This document shows positions 1 to 5,637 of a stretch of DNA of 5,637 nucleotides, piece after piece. The first letter of the stretch is position 1. Every line of letters begins with the position of its first letter. The notes under the pieces are model-generated. The model worked only from the letters and a program-made list of their open reading frames with translations, ran no database searches and had not been told where the DNA came from. The DNA comes from Pseudomonadota bacterium. Its GTDB lineage: Bacteria > Pseudomonadota > Alphaproteobacteria > Rhizobiales > Xanthobacteraceae. The translations under genes and the position numbers were made by a program. The DNA is taken from assembly GCA_023392205.1 (NCBI GenBank), contig JAEVZN010000542.1, positions 1-5,637 of the forward strand. The letters run 5' to 3'.

Positions 1-2
1 GC

Positions 3-191
3 GCTGTCATTATCGTCGGCGGCAATATCGACGGCTTCACCCGCGTGATGACAACGGCGATCGCGCTGGAAACCTCCAAGGGAGACCTTCCTCTGGCCAT
101 TGGTCTGGGGGTTATTCTGATTGCTCTGGTGTTTCTCGTGAATGTTCTGGCCTGGTCCGTGCGCCGCTTTGGCGAACGCGTGGCTGGATGA
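3..191 (+). CDS. tupB: Tungstate ABC transporter permease, C-terminal fragment (TupB)
   Basis: This is the last 62 codons of an inner-membrane permease; the start lies upstream of the window. The frame reads without a stop from base 3 to a TGA at 189-191. The fragment carries the GGNIDGFTRVMTTAIALETS stretch (residues 6-25 of the fragment), typical of the cytoplasmic loop of TupB/WtpB-type permeases, which contacts the ATPase. A final hydrophobic membrane segment follows at about fragment residues 29-51, then a short basic tail (SVRRFGER) expected to be cytoplasmic. In the known system TupB forms the tungstate channel with ATPase TupC and binding protein TupA, and both of those genes follow directly. 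Its stop overlaps the next start as ATGA (188-191), a sign of translational coupling. A molybdate permease is the main alternative; the TupA downstream favours tungstate. Confidence 0.88.
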   Translation, partial: AVIIVGGNIDGFTRVMTTAIALETSKGDLPLAIGLGVILIALVFLVNVLAWSVRRFGERVAG

Positions 192-919
192 CGCCCATGC
201 GCGCACCCTCCTCCGACCTGCCTGTCATGCTCGCAGAAGTGTCGTTGCTCGCGCGCGAGGTGACGATCCTCGACCGCGTCAGCCTGATCCTCGAACAGGG
301 GCCTCCGCTTGTTCTGGTCGGCCCGAACGGCGCGGGGAAAAGTTCTCTGATGCGGGTCGCGATGGGCCTCGTCCGGCCGACCAAGGGCCGGGTCACCTTT
401 GGCGGGCGAACGGATGTGCCGCCGCTCCGCCGCGCCATCGTGTTTCAGCGCCCGGTCATGCTGCGACGGACGGTGGAAGGCAATCTCACCTACGCATTGG
501 CGGCGGCCGGCGTGAAGCGCGGCGAGCGGGCGGCGCGCGCGCAGGAGCTGCTCGATCTCGTCGGCCTGCCCGATCTCGGCCCGCGCCCGGCGCGCCGCCT
601 TTCCGGCGGTGAACAGCAGCGGCTGGCCATCGCGCGGGCGCTGGCGCGCGATCCCGACATTCTCTTTCTCGACGAACCGACCGCCAGTCTCGATCCCGCC
701 TCCACCAAGGCGACCGAAGACATCATCGCGAACATAGCTGCGCGTGGAATCAAAATTGTCATGTCCACCCATGATCTCGGCGAGGCGCGCAGGCTCGGCG
801 GCGAGATCGTGCTCATGCATCGCGGCCACATCGTCGAACAGGCGCAGGTGCAGGATTTCTTCAATTCGCCGAAGACGCAAGCCGCACGCGCCTTCGTGTC
901 CGGCGAATTGCTGGTGTGA
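188..919 (+). CDS. tupC: Tungstate ABC transporter ATP-binding protein (TupC)
   Basis: This 243-residue cytoplasmic ATPase drives import through the TupB permease. All nucleotide-binding motifs are present in order: Walker A GPNGAGKS (45-52), Q-loop glutamine in VFQRP (Q87), ABC signature LSGGEQQR (138-145), Walker B ILFLDEP with catalytic glutamate E163, D-loop SLD (167-169), and H-loop histidine H195 in STHD. The length is that of a single minimal ABC ATPase domain. There is no C-terminal TOBE extension of the kind found in ModC or CysA, which fits TupC-type proteins. The ATG at 188 overlaps the tupB stop by four bases; another in-frame ATG at 197 would shorten the protein by three residues. 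No strong ribosome binding site precedes it, consistent with coupling to tupB. Substrate assignment rests on the neighbours, because the ATPase itself is not substrate specific. Confidence 0.93.
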   Translation: MTPMRAPSSDLPVMLAEVSLLAREVTILDRVSLILEQGPPLVLVGPNGAGKSSLMRVAMGLVRPTKGRVTFGGRTDVPPLRRAIVFQRPVMLRRTVEGNLTYALAAAGVKRGERAARAQELLDLVGLPDLGPRPARRLSGGEQQRLAIARALARDPDILFLDEPTASLDPASTKATEDIIANIAARGIKIVMSTHDLGEARRLGGEIVLMHRGHIVEQAQVQDFFNSPKTQAARAFVSGELLV

Positions 920-933
920 CTTCAGATAACCAC

Positions 934-940
934 AAGGGAG
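934..940 (+). promoter_or_regulatory. Ribosome binding site of tupA
   Basis: The AAGGGAG sequence lies six bases before the ATG at 947 and nine before a second in-frame ATG at 950. It is the best Shine-Dalgarno match in the window. It fits the usual need for more binding protein than permease or ATPase. The 27-base gap after tupC shows no promoter or terminator that I can support. Confidence 0.7.
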
Positions 941-946
941 AAGACA

Positions 947-1804
947 ATGATGACACCGACCACACGGCGCAGCCTTTTTGCCTTGTCCATGGCGGCCATA
1001 CTTGCAGGCACCATGCTTACAAGCGCCATGCCGGCGCATGCGCAGGACAAATCCATCGTCGTCTCGTCGACCACATCGACACAGGATTCCGGCCTGTTCG
1101 GCCACCTGCTGCCGATGTTCAAGGCCAAGACCGGCATCGATGTGAAGGTCGTATCGCAGGGTACCGGACAGGCGCTCGATACCGGACGGCGCGGCGACGC
1201 CGATGTGGTGTTCGTGCATGCGCGCGGACAGGAAGAGAAATTCGTGGCCGACGGCTTCGGCGTGAAGCGGCATCCGGTCATGTATAACGACTTCGTGCTG
1301 ATCGGCCCGAAGAGCGATCCGGCCGGCATCAAGGGCGCCAAGGACATCACGGCGGCGCTGAAGACCATCAAGGACAAGTCCGCGCCCTTCATCTCGCGCG
1401 GCGACAAGTCCGGCACGCATTCCGCCGAACTCAATCTCTGGAAGGCCGCCGGCATCGATATCGCCAAGGATAAAGGCGCCTGGTATCGCGAGATCGGCCA
1501 GGGCATGGGCGCGGCCCTCAACACCGCATCCGCCTCCAACGGCTATGTGCTGGCCGATCGCGGCACATGGCTGTCGTTCAAGAATCGCGGCGAGCTCGAC
1601 ATCATCGTCGAAGGCGACAAAAGGCTGTTTAACCAGTATGGCGTGATCCTGGTCAGCCCTGAAAAGCATCCGCATGTGAAGAAGGCGGAAGGTCAGGCCT
1701 TCATCGACTGGATCATCTCGCCGGAAGGCCAGAAGGCCATTGCCGATTACAAGATCGGCGGCAATCAGTTGTTCTTCCCCAACGCCACTGAATCGGGTGT
1801 GTGA
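947..1804 (+). CDS. tupA: Tungstate ABC transporter substrate-binding protein (TupA)
   Basis: This 285-residue protein is the periplasmic receptor that captures tungstate and delivers it to TupBC. An N-terminal signal peptide is clear: a twin arginine (TTRRSLF, residues 5-11), a hydrophobic core to about residue 27, and a likely cleavage after MPAHA (residue 32). The mature protein opens with the IVVSSTTSTQDSGL region (37-50), whose TTS core is the characteristic oxyanion-binding motif of TupA proteins. A second family-typical segment, SRGDKSGTH (150-158), and the C-terminal region around WIISPEGQKAI (255-265) also match this family of type II periplasmic binding proteins. The length is normal. 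The ATG at 947 was chosen for its ribosome binding site, though the ATG at 950 is equally possible. The twin arginine suggests possible Tat export, but Sec cannot be excluded. Its TGA (1802-1804) shares one base with the following start codon. Confidence 0.94.
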   Translation: MMTPTTRRSLFALSMAAILAGTMLTSAMPAHAQDKSIVVSSTTSTQDSGLFGHLLPMFKAKTGIDVKVVSQGTGQALDTGRRGDADVVFVHARGQEEKFVADGFGVKRHPVMYNDFVLIGPKSDPAGIKGAKDITAALKTIKDKSAPFISRGDKSGTHSAELNLWKAAGIDIAKDKGAWYREIGQGMGAALNTASASNGYVLADRGTWLSFKNRGELDIIVEGDKRLFNQYGVILVSPEKHPHVKKAEGQAFIDWIISPEGQKAIADYKIGGNQLFFPNATESGV

Positions 1805-1923
1805 TGGGGCGCATCGGTCTTGTTGCCGCAGCCGCCACACTCACCGCAGGTCTTGTCATGACGGGCACATCGCAGGCACAGGACAAAACTGTCCTGCTGC
1901 ATGCGGCCGGCAGCCTGCGCGGC

Positions 1924-1926
1924 TAG
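1924..1926 (+). other. In-frame amber stop at the internal deletion junction of the modA-like pseudogene
   Basis: The TAG falls exactly where the sequence jumps from the first strand (HAAGSLRG) to the AEVFASAN segment. It may have been created by the deletion itself, or by one substitution in an AAG lysine codon before GCG GAA. The sequence alone cannot distinguish these. Confidence 0.75.
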
Positions 1927-2464
1927 GCGGAAGTCTTTGCATCCGCCAACATGACGCATCCAGCCGCGCTGGAGAAATCCGGCAGGGCCGGGCCGGTGCG
2001 GATGTTCACCCGTAACCGGCTCTGTGCTCTGGTGCGGCCGGGTCTCGACGTGACAACGGCCACGTTGCTCGACAAAATGCTCGACCCTTCGGTCAAGCTT
2101 GGCACATCCACGCCGAAGGCCGATCCCTCGGGCGATTATGCGTTCGAGGTGTTTGCCAAGGCCGACGCGATCAAAGCGGGCGCCAACGACACATTGTCCA
2201 AAAAGGCGCTGCAACTTACGGGCGGCCCGAACTCGCCGCCGCCGCCCAAGGATCGCAATGTCTATGGCAAGGTGGTGGCCGACGGTCAGGCCGATATCTT
2301 CCTGACCTATTGCACCAACGCAATCGTCGCCAAACGCGAGAATGCGGAACAGCAGATCGTCGCGCTGCCGGAGAACCTCGCGGTCGGTGCGGATTACGGG
2401 CTCACCGTCATCAAGGGCGCACCGGCCACGGCCGATCAATTGGCGGCGTTCATCCTGTCATCCG

Positions 2465-2473
2465 AAGACCAAG
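2465..2473 (+). other. Frameshift near the 3' end of the modA-like pseudogene
   Basis: The frame used from 1804 is homologous up to FILSSED (ending at 2469). From base 2471 the family-like C-terminus KAILEKHGFSAPAR is read in the next frame to a TAG at 2513-2515. The change is equivalent to a two-base loss (for example CAG AAG becoming C AAG) or a one-base gain. In the original frame translation would run on to 2673, far into the molbindin gene. Confidence 0.8.
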
Positions 2474-2529
2474 GCCATCCTCGAAAAGCATGGGTTTTCC
2501 GCACCGGCGCGCTAGGCGCCAGCCACATT

Positions 2530-2533
2530 GGAG
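2530..2533 (+). promoter_or_regulatory. Ribosome binding site of the molbindin gene
   Basis: The GGAG sequence lies six bases before the ATG at 2540. This decides the start in favour of that ATG over the in-frame TTG at 2528, which the GGAG itself overlaps. The resulting N-terminus, MKLSARN, matches the usual molbindin beginning. Confidence 0.65.
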
Positions 2534-2539
2534 CACGTC

Positions 2540-2746
2540 ATGAAACTGAGTGCGCGCAACAAGCTGAAGGGCCAGATCGTGGAGGTGCGCAAGGGCACCA
2601 CCACGGCTCATGTGCGGATCGATATCGGCGGCCAGACGATCACGGCCGCCATTACCAACGATTCGGTGGATGAACTCGGATTGAAGGCCGGACAGACGGC
2701 TTATGCCGTGGTCAAGGCCAGCGATGTGATGATCGGCATCGATTGA
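2540..2746 (+). CDS. mop: Molbindin (single-TOBE-domain molybdate/tungstate-binding protein, Mop)
   Basis: This 68-residue cytoplasmic protein is almost entirely one TOBE/Mop domain. It starts with the conserved MKLSARNKLKGQI (1-13). It continues with the two-strand core VRKGTTTAHVRIDIGG (residues 16-31), the ITAAITNDSVDELGLKAG segment, and the closing YAVVKASDVMIGID. The SARN, TTTAHV and VKASDVM segments are those that form anion-binding pockets between subunits in known molbindins, which assemble into oligomers and hold several molybdate or tungstate ions. The likely role is intracellular storage or buffering of the oxyanion brought in by the flanking importers. There is no signal peptide. 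The gene lies 24 bases after the modA-like pseudogene and 30 before the binding-protein gene. It appears intact, unlike the pseudogene before it. The length agrees with the family. Confidence 0.92.
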   Translation: MKLSARNKLKGQIVEVRKGTTTAHVRIDIGGQTITAAITNDSVDELGLKAGQTAYAVVKASDVMIGID

Positions 2747-2762
2747 TTGCGCAAGGGATAGC

Positions 2763-2769
2763 GGGTAGG
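2763..2769 (+). promoter_or_regulatory. Possible ribosome binding site of the FecB-type binding-protein gene
   Basis: The GGGTAGG sequence lies seven bases before a GTG at 2777 and thirteen before the in-frame ATG at 2783. Spacing favours the GTG start. It is only a partial match to the consensus. Confidence 0.4.
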
Positions 2770-2776
2770 CGATGCT

Positions 2777-3832
2777 GTGCCGATGACATCCCGACGCACG
2801 AATGTTTTCGACCTCACCCGGCGCGCGCTGCTCGCAGGCGCCGGAGCCATGCTGTTCGCCCCGCGGGCGGCCTTCGCACAGGGCGTGACCGATGCCACCG
2901 GCCGTGCGATTGCAATCCCCGAAGACGTCCAGCGCGTCTTTCCGGCCGGTCCGCCTGCCGCCATCATGCTCTATACTCTGGCTCCGGAATTACTGATCGG
3001 ATGGCCGCGCGCCAACCGTCCCGCCGAGCGTGAATTCCTGTTGTCCGACATTGCTGCGCGGCCGGAGATCGGCCGCATTACCGGGCGCGGCAACACCGCC
3101 AATCTCGAAACCGTGCTGGCCCTGAAGCCCGATCTCATTCTCGATGTCGGTTCGACAAGCGAGACCTTCAAGTCGCTGGCTGGCCGGGTGCAGGAGCAGA
3201 CCGGCATTCCCTACGCGCTCCTCGACGGCCGCTTTCTGGCTACGGCGCCCTCCTACGAAGCGCTTGGCCAGCTCGTGCGGCGTCCCGAACAGGGCCGCGC
3301 GCTGGCCGCTTATACGCGCGAAACGCTCGACACCATTCTCGGCCGCATCGCCGATATTCCGCAGCAGCAACGGCCGCGCGTCTATTATGCGCGCGGTCCG
3401 CGCGGGCTTGAAACCGGACTAGCCGGATCGATCAATGTCGAAACAATCGAGATGCTGGCCAACAATGTCGCGGGCGGTCGCAAGGGCGGCCTCGCGGCCG
3501 TGTCGATCGAGCAGGTACTGATCTGGAATCCCGATGTGGTCATCACCATCGACCGCGATTTCGCGGGCAATGTGAAACAGGAGCCGGGCTGGGGCGCCCT
3601 GCCAGCGGTGCAGGCGGGGCGTGTGCATCTGGCGCCGAAACTGCCGTTCGGCTGGGTGGATTTTCCACCTTCGGTGAACCGGCTGATCGGATTGTGGTGG
3701 CTGGCGAAAATTCTTTATCCGGAGCGGTTCCCTGAAGACCTGCGCGACCGCGCTCGCGATTTCTACACACGCTTCTATCATGTGACCCCGAGTGACGCGC
3801 AGATGGATGCGGTGCTGGCGGGACGCGATTGA
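2777..3832 (+). CDS. FecB/BtuF-type ABC transporter substrate-binding protein (probable molybdate/tungstate, MolA-like)
   Basis: This 351-residue periplasmic receptor of the class used by type II importers binds the substrate for the permease and ATPase that follow. The N-terminus has a twin-arginine signal (LTRRALLAGAGAMLFAP, residues 13-29) with likely cleavage after AAFA (34). The mature part starts with VTDATGRAIAIPEDVQRV, the usual opening of Fe-siderophore/cobalamin binding proteins. The segment NLETVLALKPDLILDVG (109-125) is also family-typical, as is the second-lobe VSIEQVLIWNPDVVIT (242-257). YYARGPRGLETGLAGSIN (203-220) is a distinctive stretch that I associate with this subfamily. 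Automatic annotation would call it iron-siderophore or B12 binding. Its place after a tungstate importer and a molbindin favours molybdate or tungstate, as for H. influenzae MolA; this is inference. The GTG at 2777 was chosen for ribosome-binding-site spacing, with ATG 2783 two codons later as the alternative. Confidence 0.88.
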   Translation: MPMTSRRTNVFDLTRRALLAGAGAMLFAPRAAFAQGVTDATGRAIAIPEDVQRVFPAGPPAAIMLYTLAPELLIGWPRANRPAEREFLLSDIAARPEIGRITGRGNTANLETVLALKPDLILDVGSTSETFKSLAGRVQEQTGIPYALLDGRFLATAPSYEALGQLVRRPEQGRALAAYTRETLDTILGRIADIPQQQRPRVYYARGPRGLETGLAGSINVETIEMLANNVAGGRKGGLAAVSIEQVLIWNPDVVITIDRDFAGNVKQEPGWGALPAVQAGRVHLAPKLPFGWVDFPPSVNRLIGLWWLAKILYPERFPEDLRDRARDFYTRFYHVTPSDAQMDAVLAGRD

Positions 3833-3890
3833 GCGCTTTATCACTGCGTTGCCGGCGCACGATGTGCCAGGCCGCCATCGAGCCGTGTCC

Positions 3891-4904
3891 ATGATCCGAT
3901 CCGCCCTTCCCGGAACTGCGATTGCGCTCGGTGTGCTGGCTGCGGGATTCGCGGTCGCGGTTCTCGCCGGACGTTTCCCGGTATCGCGTGGGGAGATCGC
4001 ATGGGTGCTGTGGAGCCAGATCACCGGCGCGCCATCGGGCGTGCCCGCTGCCACCGAAACGGTGATTTTGCAGGTGCGCGGGCCGCGCGTGGTGGCGGCC
4101 TTTCTGGTGGGCGCGGCGCTGGCGATTGCAGGTGCGGCGTTTCAGGGATTGTTTCGCAATCCGCTGGGGGCGCCGGATATTCTCGGCGCGTCGTCGGGCG
4201 CAGCCCTCGGCGCGGTCCTGGGCATATTCTTTTCGCTCGGCGTGCTGGCGATCCAGGGGCTCGCCTTTGCCGGCGGACTGGTGGCGGTGACGGCGGTCTA
4301 TCTGATCGGCACATCGATCCGTGCGCGCGATCCGGTGCTGGTGCTGGTGCTGGCCGGAGTGGTGCTGGGCTCGCTGCTCGGCGCGGGGGTGGGTCTCGTG
4401 AAGTATCTCGCCGATCCCTACAATCAATTGCCGGCCATGACCTTCTGGCTGCTCGGCAGCTTGTCTGCGGTCAATACGCAAGACCTGCTTCCGCTGCTCG
4501 GTCCGGTGCTGATCGGCAGCACGGCCTTGTTGCTGCTGCGGCACCGGATGAATGCGATGTCGCTCTCGGAGGAAGAGGCGCGTGCGCTCGGCGTACCGAC
4601 GCGCTGGTTCCGCATCGCCATCGTTGCGGGCGCGACACTGGTGACTTCGGCAAGTGTTGCGACCGCCGGTATTGTCGGCTGGGTCGGACTTGTCGTGCCG
4701 CATCTGGCGCGCTCGCTGGTGGGGCCGGATTTTGCGCGGCTGTTGCCGGTGAGCGCCATTCTCGGCGGCGGCTTTCTCCTCTTCATCGATACGCTGGCGC
4801 GCACCATGGCGCCGGTCGAAGTGCCGCTCGGCATTCTCACCGCGGTGGTGGGCACACCATTTTTTATCTGGCTGCTCGCAAGCGTCAGCCGGACATGGTC
4901 GTGA
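3891..4904 (+). CDS. FecCD-family ABC transporter permease (probable molybdate/tungstate, MolB-like)
   Basis: This inner-membrane permease of a type II importer is 337 residues long from this start, normal for the family. Hydrophobic segments are spread over the whole length, for example 8-26, 66-84, 96-118, 125-141, 148-169, 198-216, 242-258, 285-303 and 312-331, as expected for a BtuC-like subunit with about ten helices. Family signatures are visible: FQGLFRNPLGAPDILGASSG (84-103), the ATPase-coupling region SEEEARALGVPTRW (226-239), GIVGWVGLVVPHLAR (260-274) and VEVPLGILTAVVGTPFFIW (309-327). The start is uncertain. The frame is open well upstream, overlapping the previous gene, but MIRSALPG at 3891 gives the expected N-terminus; GTG at 3885 or 3864 are alternatives, and no strong ribosome binding site is seen. 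Its stop overlaps the ATPase gene. Molybdate/tungstate specificity is inferred from context; iron-chelate or cobalamin transport is the alternative. Confidence 0.9.
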   Translation: MIRSALPGTAIALGVLAAGFAVAVLAGRFPVSRGEIAWVLWSQITGAPSGVPAATETVILQVRGPRVVAAFLVGAALAIAGAAFQGLFRNPLGAPDILGASSGAALGAVLGIFFSLGVLAIQGLAFAGGLVAVTAVYLIGTSIRARDPVLVLVLAGVVLGSLLGAGVGLVKYLADPYNQLPAMTFWLLGSLSAVNTQDLLPLLGPVLIGSTALLLLRHRMNAMSLSEEEARALGVPTRWFRIAIVAGATLVTSASVATAGIVGWVGLVVPHLARSLVGPDFARLLPVSAILGGGFLLFIDTLARTMAPVEVPLGILTAVVGTPFFIWLLASVSRTWS

Positions 4905-5637
4905 AGGCGCATCCCGTGACCATCTCGGCGCAAAACCTGTCGATCGGCTATCCGGACCGGCTGGTCGGCAGCGGGCTCGATATCAGCGTCGCGCAGGGCG
5001 AAGTGCTGGCGCTGCTCGGCCCCAATGGCGGCGGCAAGACGACATTGCTGAAGACCATGCTGGGGCTGATTGTACCGCGCGCGGGCAGCGTGCATCTGTC
5101 CGGGCGGCCCCTGCACGACCTGCCGATCGCGGAACGCGCGCGCATGATCGGCTATGTGCCGCAGGTGCATCAGGGCACGTTCGCATTCAGCGTCGAGACG
5201 GTGGTACTGATGGGGCGGATCGCGCATGGCTCGCTGTTCGCCGCGCCGTCCGCGCGCGACCGCGAGATCAGCCTCATGATGCTGGAACGGCTCGGCATCG
5301 CGGCTTTGGCGCAGCGGCCCTATACTGAGATTTCCGGCGGCGAGCGGCAGCTCGTATTGCTGGCGCGCGCGCTGGCGCAGGAGCCGGCCTTCGTGGTGCT
5401 CGACGAGCCGACCGCCAGTCTGGATTTCGGCAATCAGGGCAAGGTGATGCGCGAGATCCGCAAGCTTGCCGATGCGGGGCTCGGCGTGCTGTTCACCACC
5501 CACGATCCCAACCACGCGATGCGGGTGGCGACACGTGTCTATCTTCTGCGCGGCGGGAAGTGCCTTGTGGACGGACCGGTTGCAGACGTGCTGACGGTCG
5601 CACAGCTTGAGGCGCTGTATGCCGCGCCGGTCACGCG
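4895..5637 (+). CDS. ABC transporter ATP-binding protein of the FecE/BtuD class (probable MolC-like), cut by window end
   Basis: This is the cytoplasmic ATPase partner of the preceding FecCD permease. The frame is open to the window end, giving 247 residues, with probably only a short C-terminal tail missing. Motifs in order are Walker A GPNGGGKT (42-49), Q-loop VPQ (Q90), ABC signature ISGGERQ (146-152), Walker B FVVLDEP with catalytic E171, D-loop SLD (175-177), and H-loop TTHD (H203). The GPNGGGKT form and the loop around VETVVLMGRIAHGSLF (100-115) are typical of FecE-type ATPases. The ATG at 4895 overlaps the permease end by ten bases. A GTG at 4901 giving a four-base GTGA overlap is an equally reasonable start, and both imply translational coupling. 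It differs clearly in sequence from TupC upstream, so the two importers are separate systems rather than a recent duplication. Confidence 0.92.
   Translation, partial: MVVKAHPVTISAQNLSIGYPDRLVGSGLDISVAQGEVLALLGPNGGGKTTLLKTMLGLIVPRAGSVHLSGRPLHDLPIAERARMIGYVPQVHQGTFAFSVETVVLMGRIAHGSLFAAPSARDREISLMMLERLGIAALAQRPYTEISGGERQLVLLARALAQEPAFVVLDEPTASLDFGNQGKVMREIRKLADAGLGVLFTTHDPNHAMRVATRVYLLRGGKCLVDGPVADVLTVAQLEALYAAPVT

Larger units (their letters stand above)
1804..2515 (+). pseudogene. Decayed ModA-like molybdate substrate-binding protein gene
   Basis: This is the remnant of a periplasmic molybdate-binding protein. The ATG at 1804 overlaps the tupA stop (TGATG). It opens a signal peptide ending in SQAQ and the first mature strand (TVLLHAAGSLRG), then meets an in-frame TAG at 1924-1926 after 40 codons. 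Reading resumes in the same frame with AEVFASANMTHPAALEKSG, which in intact homologues follows the first strand only after a helix, a strand and an anion-binding GPSG-type loop. About 35 codons are therefore missing; that size is estimated from memory of the family. The rest (FTRNRLCALVRPGL, LGTSTPKADPSGDYA, LTGGPNSPPPP, DIFLTYCTNA, VGADYGLTVIKGA) is well preserved. Near 2470 the frame shifts: the expected ending KAILEKHGFSAPAR and its TAG (2513-2515) lie in another frame. An ATG at 1951 could restart translation, but the product would lack export signal and binding loop and run out of frame into the next gene. Sequencing error could explain one lesion, hardly all three. Confidence 0.9.

Noticed and set aside
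920..946. Promoter or molybdate-responsive (ModE-type) operator before tupA
   Set aside because: The gap is only 27 bases and shows a ribosome binding site but no convincing promoter boxes or inverted repeat.
922..1539. Minus-strand open frame opposite tupA
   Set aside because: It is a shadow of a clearly coding gene, with no recognisable domain.
1924..1926. Amber codon recoded (read-through or pyrrolysine)
   Set aside because: The gene also lacks an internal segment and has a 3' frameshift, so simple decay explains the stop better; no recoding element is visible.
1951..2673. A 240-residue open frame as an independent intact gene
   Set aside because: It begins in the middle of a ModA-like domain, lacks a signal peptide, and its last 65 or so residues are out-of-frame sequence created by the frameshift, overlapping the molbindin gene.
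3854..3868. Small hairpin (six-pair stem with one G-T pair, three-base loop) between the receptor and permease genes as a terminator or attenuator
   Set aside because: The stem is short, no T-run follows it, and such stems are common by chance in GC-rich DNA.
3543..4703. Long minus-strand open frame of 386 codons, with a similar one at 4424-5515
   Set aside because: Both lie opposite well-supported FecCD, FecE and receptor genes. Their translations are arginine- and histidine-rich low-complexity shadows typical of GC-rich coding DNA.
188..5637. The two ABC ATPase genes as a recent tandem duplication
   Set aside because: Outside the shared ABC motifs they differ throughout (LSGGEQQR against ISGGERQ, GPNGAGKS against GPNGGGKT), and they pair with permeases of unrelated families.

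Overview
This is a GC-rich, densely packed, entirely plus-strand window from what looks like an alphaproteobacterium, probably of the Hyphomicrobiales (Rhizobiales) type. That placement is an inference from codon use, gene style and layout, not a measured one. Every gene concerns ATP-driven import or handling of an anionic metal nutrient, most likely tungstate and/or molybdate.

Layout: (1) 3-191 is the C-terminal end of a TupB-type tungstate permease. (2) 188-919 is its ATPase, TupC, overlapping the permease by ATGA. (3) 947-1804 is TupA, the periplasmic tungstate-binding protein, with a good ribosome binding site. (4) 1804-2515 is a broken ModA-like molybdate-binding protein gene. It has an in-frame amber stop, about 35 codons missing right after the first beta strand, and a frameshift near the 3' end. 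(5) 2540-2746 is a 68-residue single-TOBE molbindin (Mop). (6) 2777-3832 is a FecB/BtuF-type binding protein. (7) 3891-4904 is a FecCD-type permease. (8) 4895 to the window end is its ATPase, cut by the window edge.

The first three genes form a type I importer (TupABC). The last three form a type II importer of the family usually annotated as iron-siderophore/B12 uptake. Placed directly behind a tungstate importer, a ModA remnant and a molbindin, this type II system is better read as a MolABC-like molybdate/tungstate importer, as characterised in Haemophilus influenzae. That is inference from context plus family knowledge. The molbindin would buffer the imported oxyanion in the cytoplasm before it goes to molybdenum/tungsten cofactor synthesis.

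The most notable feature is the decayed modA-like gene between two apparently intact importers. No promoter, terminator, riboswitch, RNA gene, mobile element, repeat array or CRISPR could be supported, and no stretch over 300 bases lacks a gene. I did not find a clearly novel system; the interest lies in the combination of importers and the pseudogene.
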